From NCBI RefSeq assembly GCF_016802725.1, contig NC_052671.1:24310728-24374727 (forward strand): 64,000 bases of DNA, read 5' to 3'. The DNA comes from Solenopsis invicta (lineage: Eukaryota > Arthropoda > Insecta > Hymenoptera > Formicidae). Under the pieces are notes generated by a model. The model was not told where the DNA came from, made no database searches, and was given only the letters and a program-made list of their open reading frames with translations. Each line of letters opens with the position of its first letter. Position 1 is the first letter of the stretch. Below are positions 1 through 9,367 of the stretch, one piece after another. The position numbers were made by a program, and so were the translations under genes.

Positions 1-2
1 AA

Positions 3-1766
3 AACGTTGATGGAAAGGCCTACTTTAATGTTATAAGTACTTTGGATGAGGAAGTAGAAGTTCAAGTACCGACACTGTATCTCAAGCCTTTGAATGATAT
101 ATTCGACGATCACGAGGATAAAATCGAGATGCCAAATGAACCAGAAGAAATTATGATAAAATGCAAGACTAACAAAGAAGAAGTAAAAGAAAAAATTAAT
201 AATGGAAATAATACACATTACGAGAAGGTAAATTTAATTGATGGAAAAATTGAGAAATTAAGTAATCAAATAAAAATGAAAAATCTCGAAGAAAAGGAAA
301 ATAAAAGAATGAATATAAAGGAAAATCAATTTAAAAATGAGGCAAAAATAAAAGAGAAAACTAAAGATAAAATCTTAAAGGAAAATGAAGAATTGAATAA
401 CAATTTTAATTTCAAAAATCCAGATCTCCAAAACTTTGGAGGAAGAGGCTTCCAAATCTCTCCTGAATTGCCCAGAGATTCAAAAATTCAAGAAAACGGA
501 AATCACCAAACCTGCCTTGGATTGTCCAGTAATCTCAAAATTCTTAGGGAGAGAGAATTCCCTATTCCTCCTAAATTATCCAGCGATTCACAAATCCAAA
601 CGGAGGGAAGCTACCAAACTTCCAATGGATTATCCAAGAATCTAAAAATTATTAGTGAGGGATGTTTCCAAACCCCTCCCTCAGAGCACTTCATTCCTGT
701 CGATCGTGAAGAGGGAAGTTACCAAACCTTGTCAAGCGATGCGGTTTTATTTTCAAGGGAACCGAAGGAAAAAGGTTCCTCTATTTCTCAAGAAAATATA
801 AAATCTCTTAGAAACAAAACGATCATAAGAAACGATAACATCTCTCCTTCAATTACAAAAATACCTTCAAGGGAAAACAGAACCGAGACCCCCGAAATAA
901 GTAAGTTATATTATTCTAAAGAGAATGAATCTCTTGCAGAAAATGTTGCCTCAACTCAACAAATGAGTGAAAATTTTAAAAGTAAACAAATTCAAACAGA
1001 AGAAGAGAAGCGAGATTTGCAAAATAAAATACCTCGCGAATGTTTTCAAATTTCTGAAAATTTGGAGCAGAATAGGCTCGCAGAAATTATGGAGTTATTA
1101 CGTCTCGATCATTTAAATATCCAAGAAAGAGATAACGTAATAAGTCTTATATCCGGCAGCCAGGATAGATTCCACATACCCGGAGAAAAATTAACAGCGA
1201 CTCACGTGTTGCAACATCAAATACCGATAACAGACGACCGACCCATCGATACTAGACAATATCGATTTCCTCAAATTCATAAAGAAGAAATAAATAAACA
1301 AGTTGAAGAATTGTTAGATGGAGGCGTAGTAAAATTATCTCAGTCACCTTACAATACGCCCATATGGATAGTGCCTAAGAAGGAAGATTCAAAGGGAAAC
1401 AAACGCTGGAGAATGGTTTTAGATTTCCGCGCTTTAAATGAAAAAACCATTGGCGACGCTTATCCATTACCTAACATTGTTGACATCCTGGATCAATTAG
1501 GAGGAGCGGAATATTTCTCCGTATGCGATCTAGCTTCTGGTTTCCATCAAATAAAAATGGACCTCGCCGATGGTCACAAAACGGCATTTACTACTCCCTT
1601 CGGGCATTATGAATTCGAACAAATGCCATTCGGATTAAAAAATGCACCTGCGACTTTCCAACGTTTAATGGATTTAGTATTATCCGGATTGCAAGGCAAG
1701 GAATTATTCGTCTACAGTCTACATGGACGATATAGTTATTTATGCTACTTCACTGGAAGAGCATGA
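3..1766 (+). pseudogene. Copy A pol, 5' part: protease-RT linker and RT up to the active site
   Basis: The frame is already open at base 3, so the gene begins outside the window. The first ~380 codons are a Lys/Glu/Ser-rich linker with imperfect internal repeats ending in variants of SYQT/CFQT. The RT follows from about 1200: SPYNTPIWIVPKK, then a fingers/palm block with WRMVLDFRALN, then DLASGFHQIKM (motif A) and TPFGHYEFEQMPFGLKNAPATFQ. These are typical of Ty3/Gypsy RT. The frame is lost at 1716-1722 by a 7-bp insertion (agtctac after gtctac), directly before the YMDD codons, so this copy cannot make RT. The shared protein in copy B reads through this point without the insertion. Confidence 0.88.
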
Positions 1767-3702
1767 AAGAAAATATAATTTATTAATGGATCGACTCCGC
1801 AAAGCAAATTTAAAATTACAACCTGATAAATGTGAATTTTTGAAGACTGAAGTGACATACCTTGGGCATATAATAGGTAGAAGCGGTGTTAAGCCCGATC
1901 CGAAAAAATTAGAAGCCGTAAGACGATTTCCTCGACCAAAAACTCCGAAAAATATTAAACAGTTTCTTGGATTAGCGGGATATTACAGGCGATTTATACC
2001 AAATTTTTCTGCGCTAGCCAAACCACTGTCAAACTTGCTAATAAACGACGTTCGCTTCGAATGGGCATCTGCCCAAGAGGATTCTTTCGAAGCATTGAAG
2101 GAGAAATTATGCGAAGAACCAGTATTGCAATATCCTGATTTTTCTAAACCATTTATTTTGACAACCGACGCATCTGGAATAGCCGTGGGAGGCATTTTGT
2201 CACAAGAAGAAATAAATAAAGATCGACCAGTAGCATACGCATCTCGAACACTAACCGATAATGAAATAAAATATGACACCTACGAAAAAGAAGCATTAGC
2301 AATAATATACTGCGTCAAACATTTTCGTCCATACTTATACGGACGCAAATTTACGCTAGTCACAGACCATAAACCCCTACTCTGGTTCAAAAATGCACAA
2401 GATGCCAATATGCGTATACTTCGCTGGAGACTTAAATTAGCAGAATACGATTACGATGTAGTATATAAAGCCGGCAAAACTAATGTAAATGCCGACGCTT
2501 TATCTAGAAATCCAGTAGATTACGATGAAAGAATCTGTAATGTAGTTAAGCATAATAAAATCTTAAATCTTAATGACCCGAAAGACGCAAAAATTATAGC
2601 CGATTTATTAGAAGAAACAGACGAAGAAGACGAAGATTTTGAATTGTATCTCTCAGACGAGGAGGAATTTGAGAATCCGCCGTCGGACAATGATCTGTAT
2701 AGTAACCATATGGATTCCACGCAGCCTGTGTCTACAATGAAAGAGAAAGTAACTCAAGACTTTCCTACACGCGACAAAATACAAACGAGAAGCCAGACAG
2801 CAAAGATTAAAGACACCGCTCACAATTATTCAATAGACGAAACCGAATCATCGAAGATTAGAAACAGACCGACAGCAAGAGAAGCCGATAATACTGACGA
2901 CGAGACAATGGAAAACCAAGACGAGGAAACAGAGGACGAAGAAGAAGAAAACGACGAGACAAAAAATAAAAATGATCCACCGGATAAAGAAAGCGATAGT
3001 GAAAATGGCGCAAATAAAATTAGCAAAATAAATAAACGACGAAAAGCAAAGCCTACTATTATTAAGGATCAAATAATTAAAAGCAACGTTTTCGACTCTC
3101 GAGAATTATTATTCTTGCGGAAGGATAACGTGGCATATTTCGTAGATACTACAGGAAAGCCTTTAGATTCAGGCTCTCAAAAATTATTCGAAAGAAATGA
3201 GCTTCCAAACTTGGAAGATCTTACCTTAGGCAGGGTTAAGGCTATAAAATATAAAAAACGTTACCATATGGCGTTGCCCATTAGCGAGGGACAGCGCGAG
3301 GGTCCAACGATGACTTTAACTCAGGTAACAGCCGTGCTAAAAGATCTCTGTGTTATGGTCGAAAAATTAAAACTAGAAACTCTTAGTATTGCAAAAACGG
3401 ATATTGTTAACAATGTACCATGGAATAACATTAAACCACTATTGCAATTAACGTTTATCAACTCCACGACTAAACTAATTATTTGCAATGGATTAGTTAA
3501 ATACCCTCCAAGAGATCTTCGACCTATTATAATCGGAGAAACACATTGCTTGCCTACTGGAGGACATCGTGGCGTTACAAAAACTTATAACAGAATCAAA
3601 CATAATTACTATTGGGAAAATTTAAAGACAGATGTCCAGCATTATATACAGCAATGTTTGCAGTGTCAGTTGAAAAAATTAGTTAGGGTAAAAACTAAAT
3701 GA
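1723..3702 (+). pseudogene. Copy A pol, middle part: RT catalytic motif, RNase H, acidic linker, integrase zinc domain
   Basis: Begins at the Met-Asp-Asp of the RT box (MDDIVIYATSLEEH), right after the 7-bp frameshift. It continues with the RT thumb (YLGHIIGRSGVKPDPKK, FLGLAGYYRRFIPNFS) and a Gypsy-type RNase H (TTDASGIAVGGILSQ, YEKEALAIIYCV, VTDHKPLLWF). After ~2560 there is an unusually long acidic linker of Glu/Asp runs. The C-terminus is the HHCC domain of integrase (H and C pairs, ending CLQCQLKKL). The frame closes with TGA overlapping the ATG of the integrase core frame. The MDD start is an artefact of the frameshift and not a real start codon. Confidence 0.88.
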
Positions 3703-4574
3703 TGAAACCCATGATGATAACTGACACGCCAGGATCTTCTTTCGACAAAGTTGCTATGGATATAGTGGGGTCGTTACCTAAAACCATGAGAGGAAATGAA
3801 TACATTCTAACCCTGCAGGATCAGCTGACAAAATTCTGTATGGGGATTCCTTTACCTGACCAGACTTCCGAAACAATAGCGGAAGCCTTTGTAGATAAAT
3901 TTATTTGTGTATTAGGAGCGCCCAAAGCCATATTGACCGATCAAGGAAGAAATTTCATTAGTGAATTAATGAAGAAAATAGCAAAGCTGTTCCGAATTCG
4001 CAAATTTCGCACAACGGCTTTCCACCCTCAATCAAACGGCTCATTAGAAAGATCGCATCATGCATTAGGAGAATATTTAAAGCAGTATGCTAATGAACAA
4101 AAGCAATGGGATAGATGGGTCGGACTCGCAATATTGAATTACAATACCAGCGTCCACGAAGCCACGAAGCACACGCCATATGAATTAGTATTCGGCAAAA
4201 TAGCAAGAATTCCGACTAATGAACTCTTAGGCCCAGAAGATAAATTAGCAAGTTACGATGACTATTTGATAAATTTAGTTACGCAACTTCACGGCATCCA
4301 AACCAATGCCCGCGAAAATGTTATTAATGCGAAAATTAAGTCGAAAAAACACTACGACAAGAAAATTAACCCGCAGACGTTTAAGCCTGGAGATTACGTA
4401 TTCTTATTAAAAGGGCCTAAACCCAGTAAATTCGGAGACCATTATACTGGCCCTCACGAAATTCTCGAAATAATAAATAGAAAGAACGTTAAAATAAGAA
4501 TAAAGAAAAATAGCCGAATTGTACATCCCACTCGGTTGAGAGTTTCCCATATAAAACCCATCCTTAACCATTAA
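3699..4574 (+). CDS. Copy A integrase catalytic core and C-terminal domain
   Basis: 291-aa frame with a D,D(35)E catalytic triad: D21 (AMDIVGSLP), D81 (LTDQGRNF) and E117 (NGSLERS), with HPQSNGSLE typical of Ty3/Gypsy integrase. The last ~60 residues resemble the GPY/F-type C-terminal module (FKPGDYVFLLKGPKPSKFGDHYTGP). Integrase joins element cDNA to host DNA and normally also carries the HHCC domain, which here lies in the previous frame. The two frames overlap at ATGA and need a -1 shift to be joined. Copy B has exactly the same junction, so it predates the split of the two copies or is a programmed shift. Confidence 0.85.
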   Translation: MMKPMMITDTPGSSFDKVAMDIVGSLPKTMRGNEYILTLQDQLTKFCMGIPLPDQTSETIAEAFVDKFICVLGAPKAILTDQGRNFISELMKKIAKLFRIRKFRTTAFHPQSNGSLERSHHALGEYLKQYANEQKQWDRWVGLAILNYNTSVHEATKHTPYELVFGKIARIPTNELLGPEDKLASYDDYLINLVTQLHGIQTNARENVINAKIKSKKHYDKKINPQTFKPGDYVFLLKGPKPSKFGDHYTGPHEILEIINRKNVKIRIKKNSRIVHPTRLRVSHIKPILNH

Positions 4575-4589
4575 AATAAATAGTAACAA

Positions 4590-4604
4590 CAATCAAAATT
4601 TCAG
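4590..4604 (+). promoter_or_regulatory. Candidate 3' splice site of env message (copy A)
   Basis: A short pyrimidine-containing tract ending in TTTCAG lies immediately before the env ATG at 4605. In known env-bearing insect LTR elements, env is made from a spliced subgenomic RNA. The same sequence is present in copy B (minus strand, AG at 23656-23657). Confidence 0.5.
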
Positions 4605-4901
4605 ATGGATCCCCGGGTTATGGCTATAATACTAATAATAGCATGGGCCCGCGAAACAGCCGGAATAATAGGCTACGATTGCGGATCACCGATGGCAAAT
4701 ATAACGACAATGTCCTTGCTTAATACAGAAGAATGCGATATACCTCTTCAACGTGTGAACCAGACCAAAAAATATATACAACTCTTACAGATCAATGAAT
4801 TTAAAACAGTAAAAGTTATTTAATGCAAAGTTGAGATCGATAGGATAGTAAAAACATGCGGAATGTTCTCTCACAACGGTGACGTGCTTAATGGCAAATA
4901 C
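4605..4901 (+). pseudogene. env: Env-like glycoprotein, N-terminal part (copy A)
   Basis: Starts at ATG 4605 directly after a splice-acceptor-like CAG. The first ~20 residues form a hydrophobic signal peptide (VMAIILIIAWA). It is followed by an ectodomain start with Cys residues and N-linked glycosylation sequons. The frame stops at TAA 4821-4823, and downstream residues in the same frame still look like ectodomain until the solo LTR at 4902. The overall look, together with the part after the LTR, resembles the chuvirus-type glycoproteins captured by some insect LTR retroelements rather than the baculovirus-F-type env of errantiviruses. That assignment is inference. Both copies share the stop and the LTR, so the gene was dead before the copies separated. 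Confidence 0.6.
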
Positions 4902-5112
4902 TGTAACAAAACGCCCCTCCACCTCGCGCGCACTGCCACACCGCTCCGTCCACCCGAGCAAAACACCGGCAGAACGCCACGTGCGCGCACAGGGCTAACC
5001 TGTCGTTGCGATCACGCAGCAGCACGCGCGCCGCCCGTGGCGTTCGGCAACGCTCCCACTCCGGACCAGCCGACCGAACGCACGGATTGGTCCGCCCAAC
5101 CGTGCGTTCGGA

Positions 5113-5120
5113 TATATAAG
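5113..5120 (+). promoter_or_regulatory. TATA box of the solo LTR
   Basis: TATATAAG in a GC-rich context about 210 bp into the LTR. The same box is on the minus strand at about 23140-23147 in copy B. Confidence 0.55.
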
Positions 5121-5171
5121 CCGGCAGTGGGAACGCCGAGTCAGATCTTCTCGGTCCGCCGAATCCGATAT

Positions 5172-5419
5172 GTTGAGTATCCTCGACCGCACTCCGACTC
5201 CCAAGAGGACGAGAATACTCGCCTCATCCTGACTCCCCTCGACGAGCATCCTCGTCGTTCCGGCTAGCCGAGTATCCTCGGCTAATCCTGTCCTACCGAA
5301 TACCGTACACAGCCAATCACGGCGAGCATCCTCGCCGTGCTCCGTAGCCGAATATCCTCGGCGAATCACCGCCCACGACGAGCATCCTCGTCGAGTCCGC
5401 AGGCTGGGTATCCCTAGCC
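5172..5419. repeat. Array of about eight short palindromes in the solo LTR
   Basis: Imperfect units of 16-20 bp with the core GAGYATCCTC flanked by complementary arms: 5172-5187, about 5209-5222, 5240-5257 (CGACGAGCATCCTCGTCG), 5266-5283, 5319-5338, 5346-5363, 5376-5394 and 5402-5419. The arms vary (CGAC, AGCC, ACGGC) while staying complementary to their partner, which points to selection for pairing or for a dyad protein site. The array lies in the predicted 5' UTR/R region. Confidence 0.7.
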
Positions 5420-5973
5420 AATCCCATCCGTCCTCTCCCTCAGGGAAGAGTCTCTCGTAACCTAAAGCCTCGTCAGGGCATCCGCGTCCTGACGAGAACT
5501 TCGCCTCTTTTTGCACGAGGCGGCTCGGGCGAGACGCGGAATCGTCGCCGTCGCTCCGATCCCGCGTTCCGCGTCTCCCCGACCACCCCGGACACCGAGT
5601 CCGTTTCAAACCACGCGATTTAATTTAAGTTAGAGTTACATGTATTCTTATGATTTCGTAGTTCTAGTACTTCCGTTCTTATTTTGTCTCATTATAAGTT
5701 AGAATTATCTTTTGTCACTTTGCCGATTCATCTGTACTCTCGCGGTTAGTAATTTCTTGTCTCGAACTTCAGTCTTGGCTCTCGCCTAGCGCGCTCGTTA
5801 GCCCACACGTCACCGCGCGCTCATCGTTACCACCGCTCACCATTCCAACCGCGCAGCGGCAATTGGTCGCCGCGACCACCGCGAGCCAATCGCGTCCCCG
5901 CTAAGGCTGGGTCCACTTGTCACGAGGCGTTAGACGCAATCAGCTATGAGGCTACATGTAAATATCACATCCA

Positions 5974-5979
5974 AATAAA
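5974..5979 (+). terminator. Poly(A) signal of the solo LTR
   Basis: AATAAA 126 bp before the LTR 3' end. It defines the orientation of the solo LTR together with the upstream TATA box. Confidence 0.5.
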
Positions 5980-6109
5980 GATCTAGTATTTTTGTGAACT
6001 GAATACCGAGTGCGATTATTACACCGAACCCGACCAATCCGGCGAGCTTATCCGCAACCGTATCCTGACACCTACCAGAACCGCACGAAAACCAACAGCG
6101 TTACAATAC

Positions 6110-7831
6110 TCATACATAGAAGAAACCTCCCGTGAAACTTGCATGAAAATGCAATGGATCGGAACCTATCGTCACGGAAATACTGTGATATCCGACTTAA
6201 AAGCAAATCAATCAGTCTCACGGCCAGTAACTTTAGCAGGGCACATAGATAACGCAGGAACGTGCCACGGGACTAGTTATTCCGATTCTTTTGGAAGTTG
6301 GCCCAACGTTATTGTGCTCGCAACTGTAAAAATCACACTCCAAGATTATGAGGCCACGGTCCAACTCAACTCAAATCGAATAGTGCTCCGGTCCGGAGTG
6401 ACCTGCGATTTCAAGTCCACCCAATGCGTAGATCTAGAAGGAGGAAACACCTACTGGGACCCACTCCCCCCGAGTCAATGTGCACTTTCTAATTTCGGGT
6501 CACTTTATGATGGATTCGCGGATGTACTAGTAGATGATACCGGCAAAGAATCACAGGTAGTTTACTCTTTAAATTCTCAAGAAACGACCTTCGCACTGAC
6601 AATGAGAGGACAATATACACACTGGATACACGCTCATAAGAACCGAACACCCGAAATTATTGATCTATGAAACAACCTTCGGGAGTTCAATATTCGGTAA
6701 GGAATATCGCCCGCAAAACCTCGATATTTTTGCCTACATAAACTCCAAGTTTTTGTATGTGGAAAAACACGTACGCACTCAGGTAAACGAATTATATTGA
6801 AATGTTCTCCAACAACAATGCACCCTCGAACAAAGGTACTAAAAAACGCATTGGCTCTCGCCACTCACGCCCCAGACGCTTTCGCCTACCACATAATGCA
6901 AGGGCCAGGATATATGGCTTTGTTAGCCGGAGAAGTGATACATATAGTGAAATGCGTACCTGTCGAAGTGAAACTTGCTCACACTGGAAAATGCTATGAT
7001 CAGCTACCAGTACTACGAAATAACGAGAGTCTATTTTTAACCCCACAAACTCATATTTTATTGCGTCAAGGGACGGAGGTTATTTGCAACTCACTCGCAC
7101 CCGCCATGTATCTTCTCGGAGACTCATGGTATAAATTCACACCCAAACCAGTCGAGACTCTACCTCCGATAATTATGAAGCCCATGACTAAACCAACATG
7201 GAAATATATTAGTCCCGGCTCGCTTGCCACAAGCGGAATATATACAGAAAATGAACTCGAAACGCTTAGGGATCATATAATGTTTCCTGCCGAACGACCA
7301 GCTCTGCTTAACACGATAGCCCGAGGAATGATGGGGCAATCGGGCTCCATAAATGGAGGATCTATCTCTAACCTTTTGGACGAAGCCTCCATAGAGAAAA
7401 TAGCTACATCTGCATGGGAAAAATTCTGGAATCGATTTCTGATCTTTGAGAATGTCAGCGCGGGGATAATCGGAATATACATGTCAGTAAGAGTTGTAAA
7501 ACTAATAATAGATACTTTTGTGCACGGATATGCCCTGCACACCGTGTACGGGTGGTCACTATATTTGGTAGGAGCAATATGGGACTCAATCACCCAACTC
7601 TTGTTACACCTAGGAAAGGACCGTTGTAAATTAAGGAATCCATCTCCCTCAGCACCTGAGTCAGGATCGCAAGCAATAAGATTTTCAGAACTACAAGAGG
7701 ATCCTAGACGGGAACAGCACAATTACCCTCTGTTCCCGCCTAAAGAAAATTCAACGTACACTCTCGAGTTAAAAAACAAAAAAAAAAATTTATCTTCCTT
7801 TTTCTTTTCCCTCTCTCTATCTCTAACGTAA
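6110..7831 (+). pseudogene. env: Env-like glycoprotein, remainder with transmembrane anchor (copy A)
   Basis: Continuation of env after the solo LTR. The first frame (to TGA at 6668) is Cys-rich ectodomain. The second frame (from about 6677) includes a block with paired Cys and a CYDQLPV stretch, and then a hydrophobic segment around NVSAGIIGIYMSVRVVKLIID near 7450-7510 as the likely membrane anchor, with a charged tail. There are several breaks: a frame change near 6665 shared with copy B, a TGA at about 6798 and a 1-base loss near 6836 found only in copy A. The role would be cell entry or membrane fusion of an infectious particle. The chuvirus-type affinity is inferred from general layout and needs a profile search. 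Confidence 0.6.
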
Positions 7832-7861
7832 ACAATACTATACATTTGCACCAATGAGTCC

Positions 7862-7876
7862 GTGGTTCTCTTATAG
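7862..7876 (+). promoter_or_regulatory. Candidate 3' splice site abutting the Tudor ORF
   Basis: GTGGTTCTCTTATAG ends exactly at the base before ATG 7877. It is pyrimidine-rich and YAG-terminated. It matches the pattern at env, Cys-rich 1 and Cys-rich 2. Confidence 0.5.
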
Positions 7877-8523
7877 ATGACTACTGCTATCGGCCACATA
7901 AATACGGGAACTTTGACTCGAAGCCCTCTGAAAGTAAAAATAATAAGGGTAGACTCGCCCACCTTGATTTGGGTTCATCTACAAAACTCTGCAGACGATT
8001 TCGAAGAAATGTTAGAGGAGCTCCAACGCCGGATGACGCGACGAGGGCGACTGCTGCATCACCGACCCGACGACATTAAAGCAGATGAAATTGTCGCCGT
8101 TCACGATAGACGGAGATGGCAACGTGGCGTTATTCTTAGTGCCTATGAAGATGGAACAGCCACTATTTTTCTAAAAGATTGGGCCCGTATTATCGAGCGG
8201 CCCTATTGCGAAATCTATCAACTCGAAGAAAGATTCCGTGATTTTGAATGGCGGGCAATCCCTTGCGCATTAGCATATACAGAACCTTGCCCAGTAAAAA
8301 GAATATGGCCCCGAGGGGCCAGAGATCTTCTAAAATTTTTAATTGAACAACGGGAAGGATGGATCAGCATTTCGGGGACGTAGAAGAAGAAGCGGCGCTC
8401 GTGAAGATGGAGATAAGAAACGAATGTGGGAGCGGAATACTTGACGTCAAGGACATCCACGTAAAACTAGGCCACGCTCAAGACTCCGAAAGAATCCTGG
8501 CATATGCATACCCTTCGGTTTAA
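7877..8523 (+). pseudogene. Retroelement-encoded Tudor-like protein (copy A, frameshifted)
   Basis: Same gene as copy B's 215-aa ORF, with start ATG 7877 directly after a splice-acceptor-like TATAG. A 1-base deletion near 8371-8373 (relative to copy B) ends the frame early at 8383. The rest continues in another frame to TAA 8521-8523. The core is conserved: DEIVAVHDRRRWQRGVIL, then IFLKDWARII, then FRDFEWRAIPCALA. This matches the order of a Tudor core (W-x-R-[AG], D-[YW], then the I-x-C-x-L strand) with flanking SN-like segments as in extended Tudor domains. Recognition is by eye, not by search. Confidence 0.7.
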
Positions 8524-8780
8524 CAAAAAGGCGTATAAATAATAACATTAGTATTAGTAACTATTATTCATCAAGTAGGATAATTAATGTTAAGCATTGA
8601 GCGCGACACACGTCGAAGAAAGGGACTCCCTGGTTAGGAAATTCATCAAGTTATAAAAAATTTTTTTTTTTGCATACATAAAAATGGAAGGCCATAAGTA
8701 TTACAAACACATAAATATATATATATATATATATGTATACCTAAAGCGATGTATTTCCTATTGCAGCAAATACATATAGA
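8524..8780 (+). other. Spacer between Tudor and Cys-rich 1 ORFs
   Basis: About 257 bp without a gene: AT-rich, with an A/T homopolymer near 8653-8672 and an (AT)n run near 8716-8735. It ends in CCTATTGCAG (AG at 8765-8766), a candidate 3' splice site 14 bp before ATG 8781. The homologous spacer is present in copy B. Confidence 0.6.
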
Positions 8781-9227
8781 ATGAGGGAGGCTCTCTGTCG
8801 CGATTGGCCAGAACTAGAAAGGGAATGTCGCGAATTATTCTGGGAAGACTTTGTGTACCTGAGCAACCTTCGGTGCGTTACCAGCTTAGGAAACTCGAGG
8901 ATATTTCAACATTCCGAAAATTGTTCAAAAATTTGTCACCATTGTTACTTAACATTGTCTTCTGCTACGCGACTTAAATATGAACGCCTCTATAAACATC
9001 ATTTAGTCCACATAAACGCGGTACGCAATCAGACTTACTGTGCTATTTGCTACAGGATAACTGTAACAGTCAAAGCAGTCGAACGATGTGAAGGCTGTCT
9101 CCAAAAATTTGAGCAAGCCGATAGAGCGTTTCTAAATGCCGGAAACGGAATACCGGTAGTAGCGACTCTAAGCGAAATTCGAGATCTGTGCGACCGTAGT
9201 ATTACGTATGTGACGAGAGGTGCATAA
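8781..9227 (+). CDS. Cys-rich accessory protein 1 (copy A)
   Basis: 148 aa from ATG 8781. I do not recognise the family. The visible pattern is LRCVTS, then CSKICHHCYLTLS (C-x3-C-x2-C), a His-rich stretch (YKHHLVHI), CAIC, then CEGCLQKFEQAD (C-x2-C). Together these could bind two zinc ions in a RING- or treble-clef-like arrangement. The second ORF downstream has the same pattern in the same order, so the pair arose by tandem duplication. No signal peptide or membrane segment is seen, so it is probably intracellular. The frame is fully open in both copies (148 aa each) despite decay of pol and env, which may be chance or weak constraint. Confidence 0.75.
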   Translation: MREALCRDWPELERECRELFWEDFVYLSNLRCVTSLGNSRIFQHSENCSKICHHCYLTLSSATRLKYERLYKHHLVHINAVRNQTYCAICYRITVTVKAVERCEGCLQKFEQADRAFLNAGNGIPVVATLSEIRDLCDRSITYVTRGA

Positions 9228-9339
9228 AATTAAATTAAGAACAAAATTGAAATCCGATCTCTCGAACATACCGAACTAATTCAAGAAAACAAGGGAAGAG
9301 AGCTCTTCCTCCCTTGTACTAAAGGTTTCAATAATCACT

Positions 9340-9358
9340 ACTTGATCGTCGATTGCAG
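9340..9358 (+). promoter_or_regulatory. Candidate 3' splice site before Cys-rich 2
   Basis: A T/C-containing tract ending GATTGCAG (AG at 9357-9358), 9 bp before ATG 9368. It is conserved in copy B. Confidence 0.45.
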
Positions 9359-9367
9359 TACACAAGG

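Larger units (their letters stand above)
4902..6105 (+). mobile_element. Solo LTR (1,204 bp) inserted in env of copy A
   Basis: Begins TGTAAC and ends GTTACA, flanked by the 4-bp duplication ATAC (4898-4901 and 6106-6109). It has LTR anatomy: a TATA-like TATATAAG at 5113-5120, a GC-rich block downstream and a poly(A) signal AATAAA at 5974-5979. A run of about eight short palindromes lies in 5172-5419 just past the TATA box. No internal region of this family is present, so it is a solo LTR left by LTR-LTR recombination. A copy of identical length sits at the same base of env in copy B. Orientation is assigned plus from the TATA/poly(A) order. Confidence 0.88.

Noticed and set aside
5000..5609. 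204-codon frame antisense to the solo LTR
   Set aside because: Lies over the palindrome array and GC-rich leader; repeated in copy B only because the LTR is shared.
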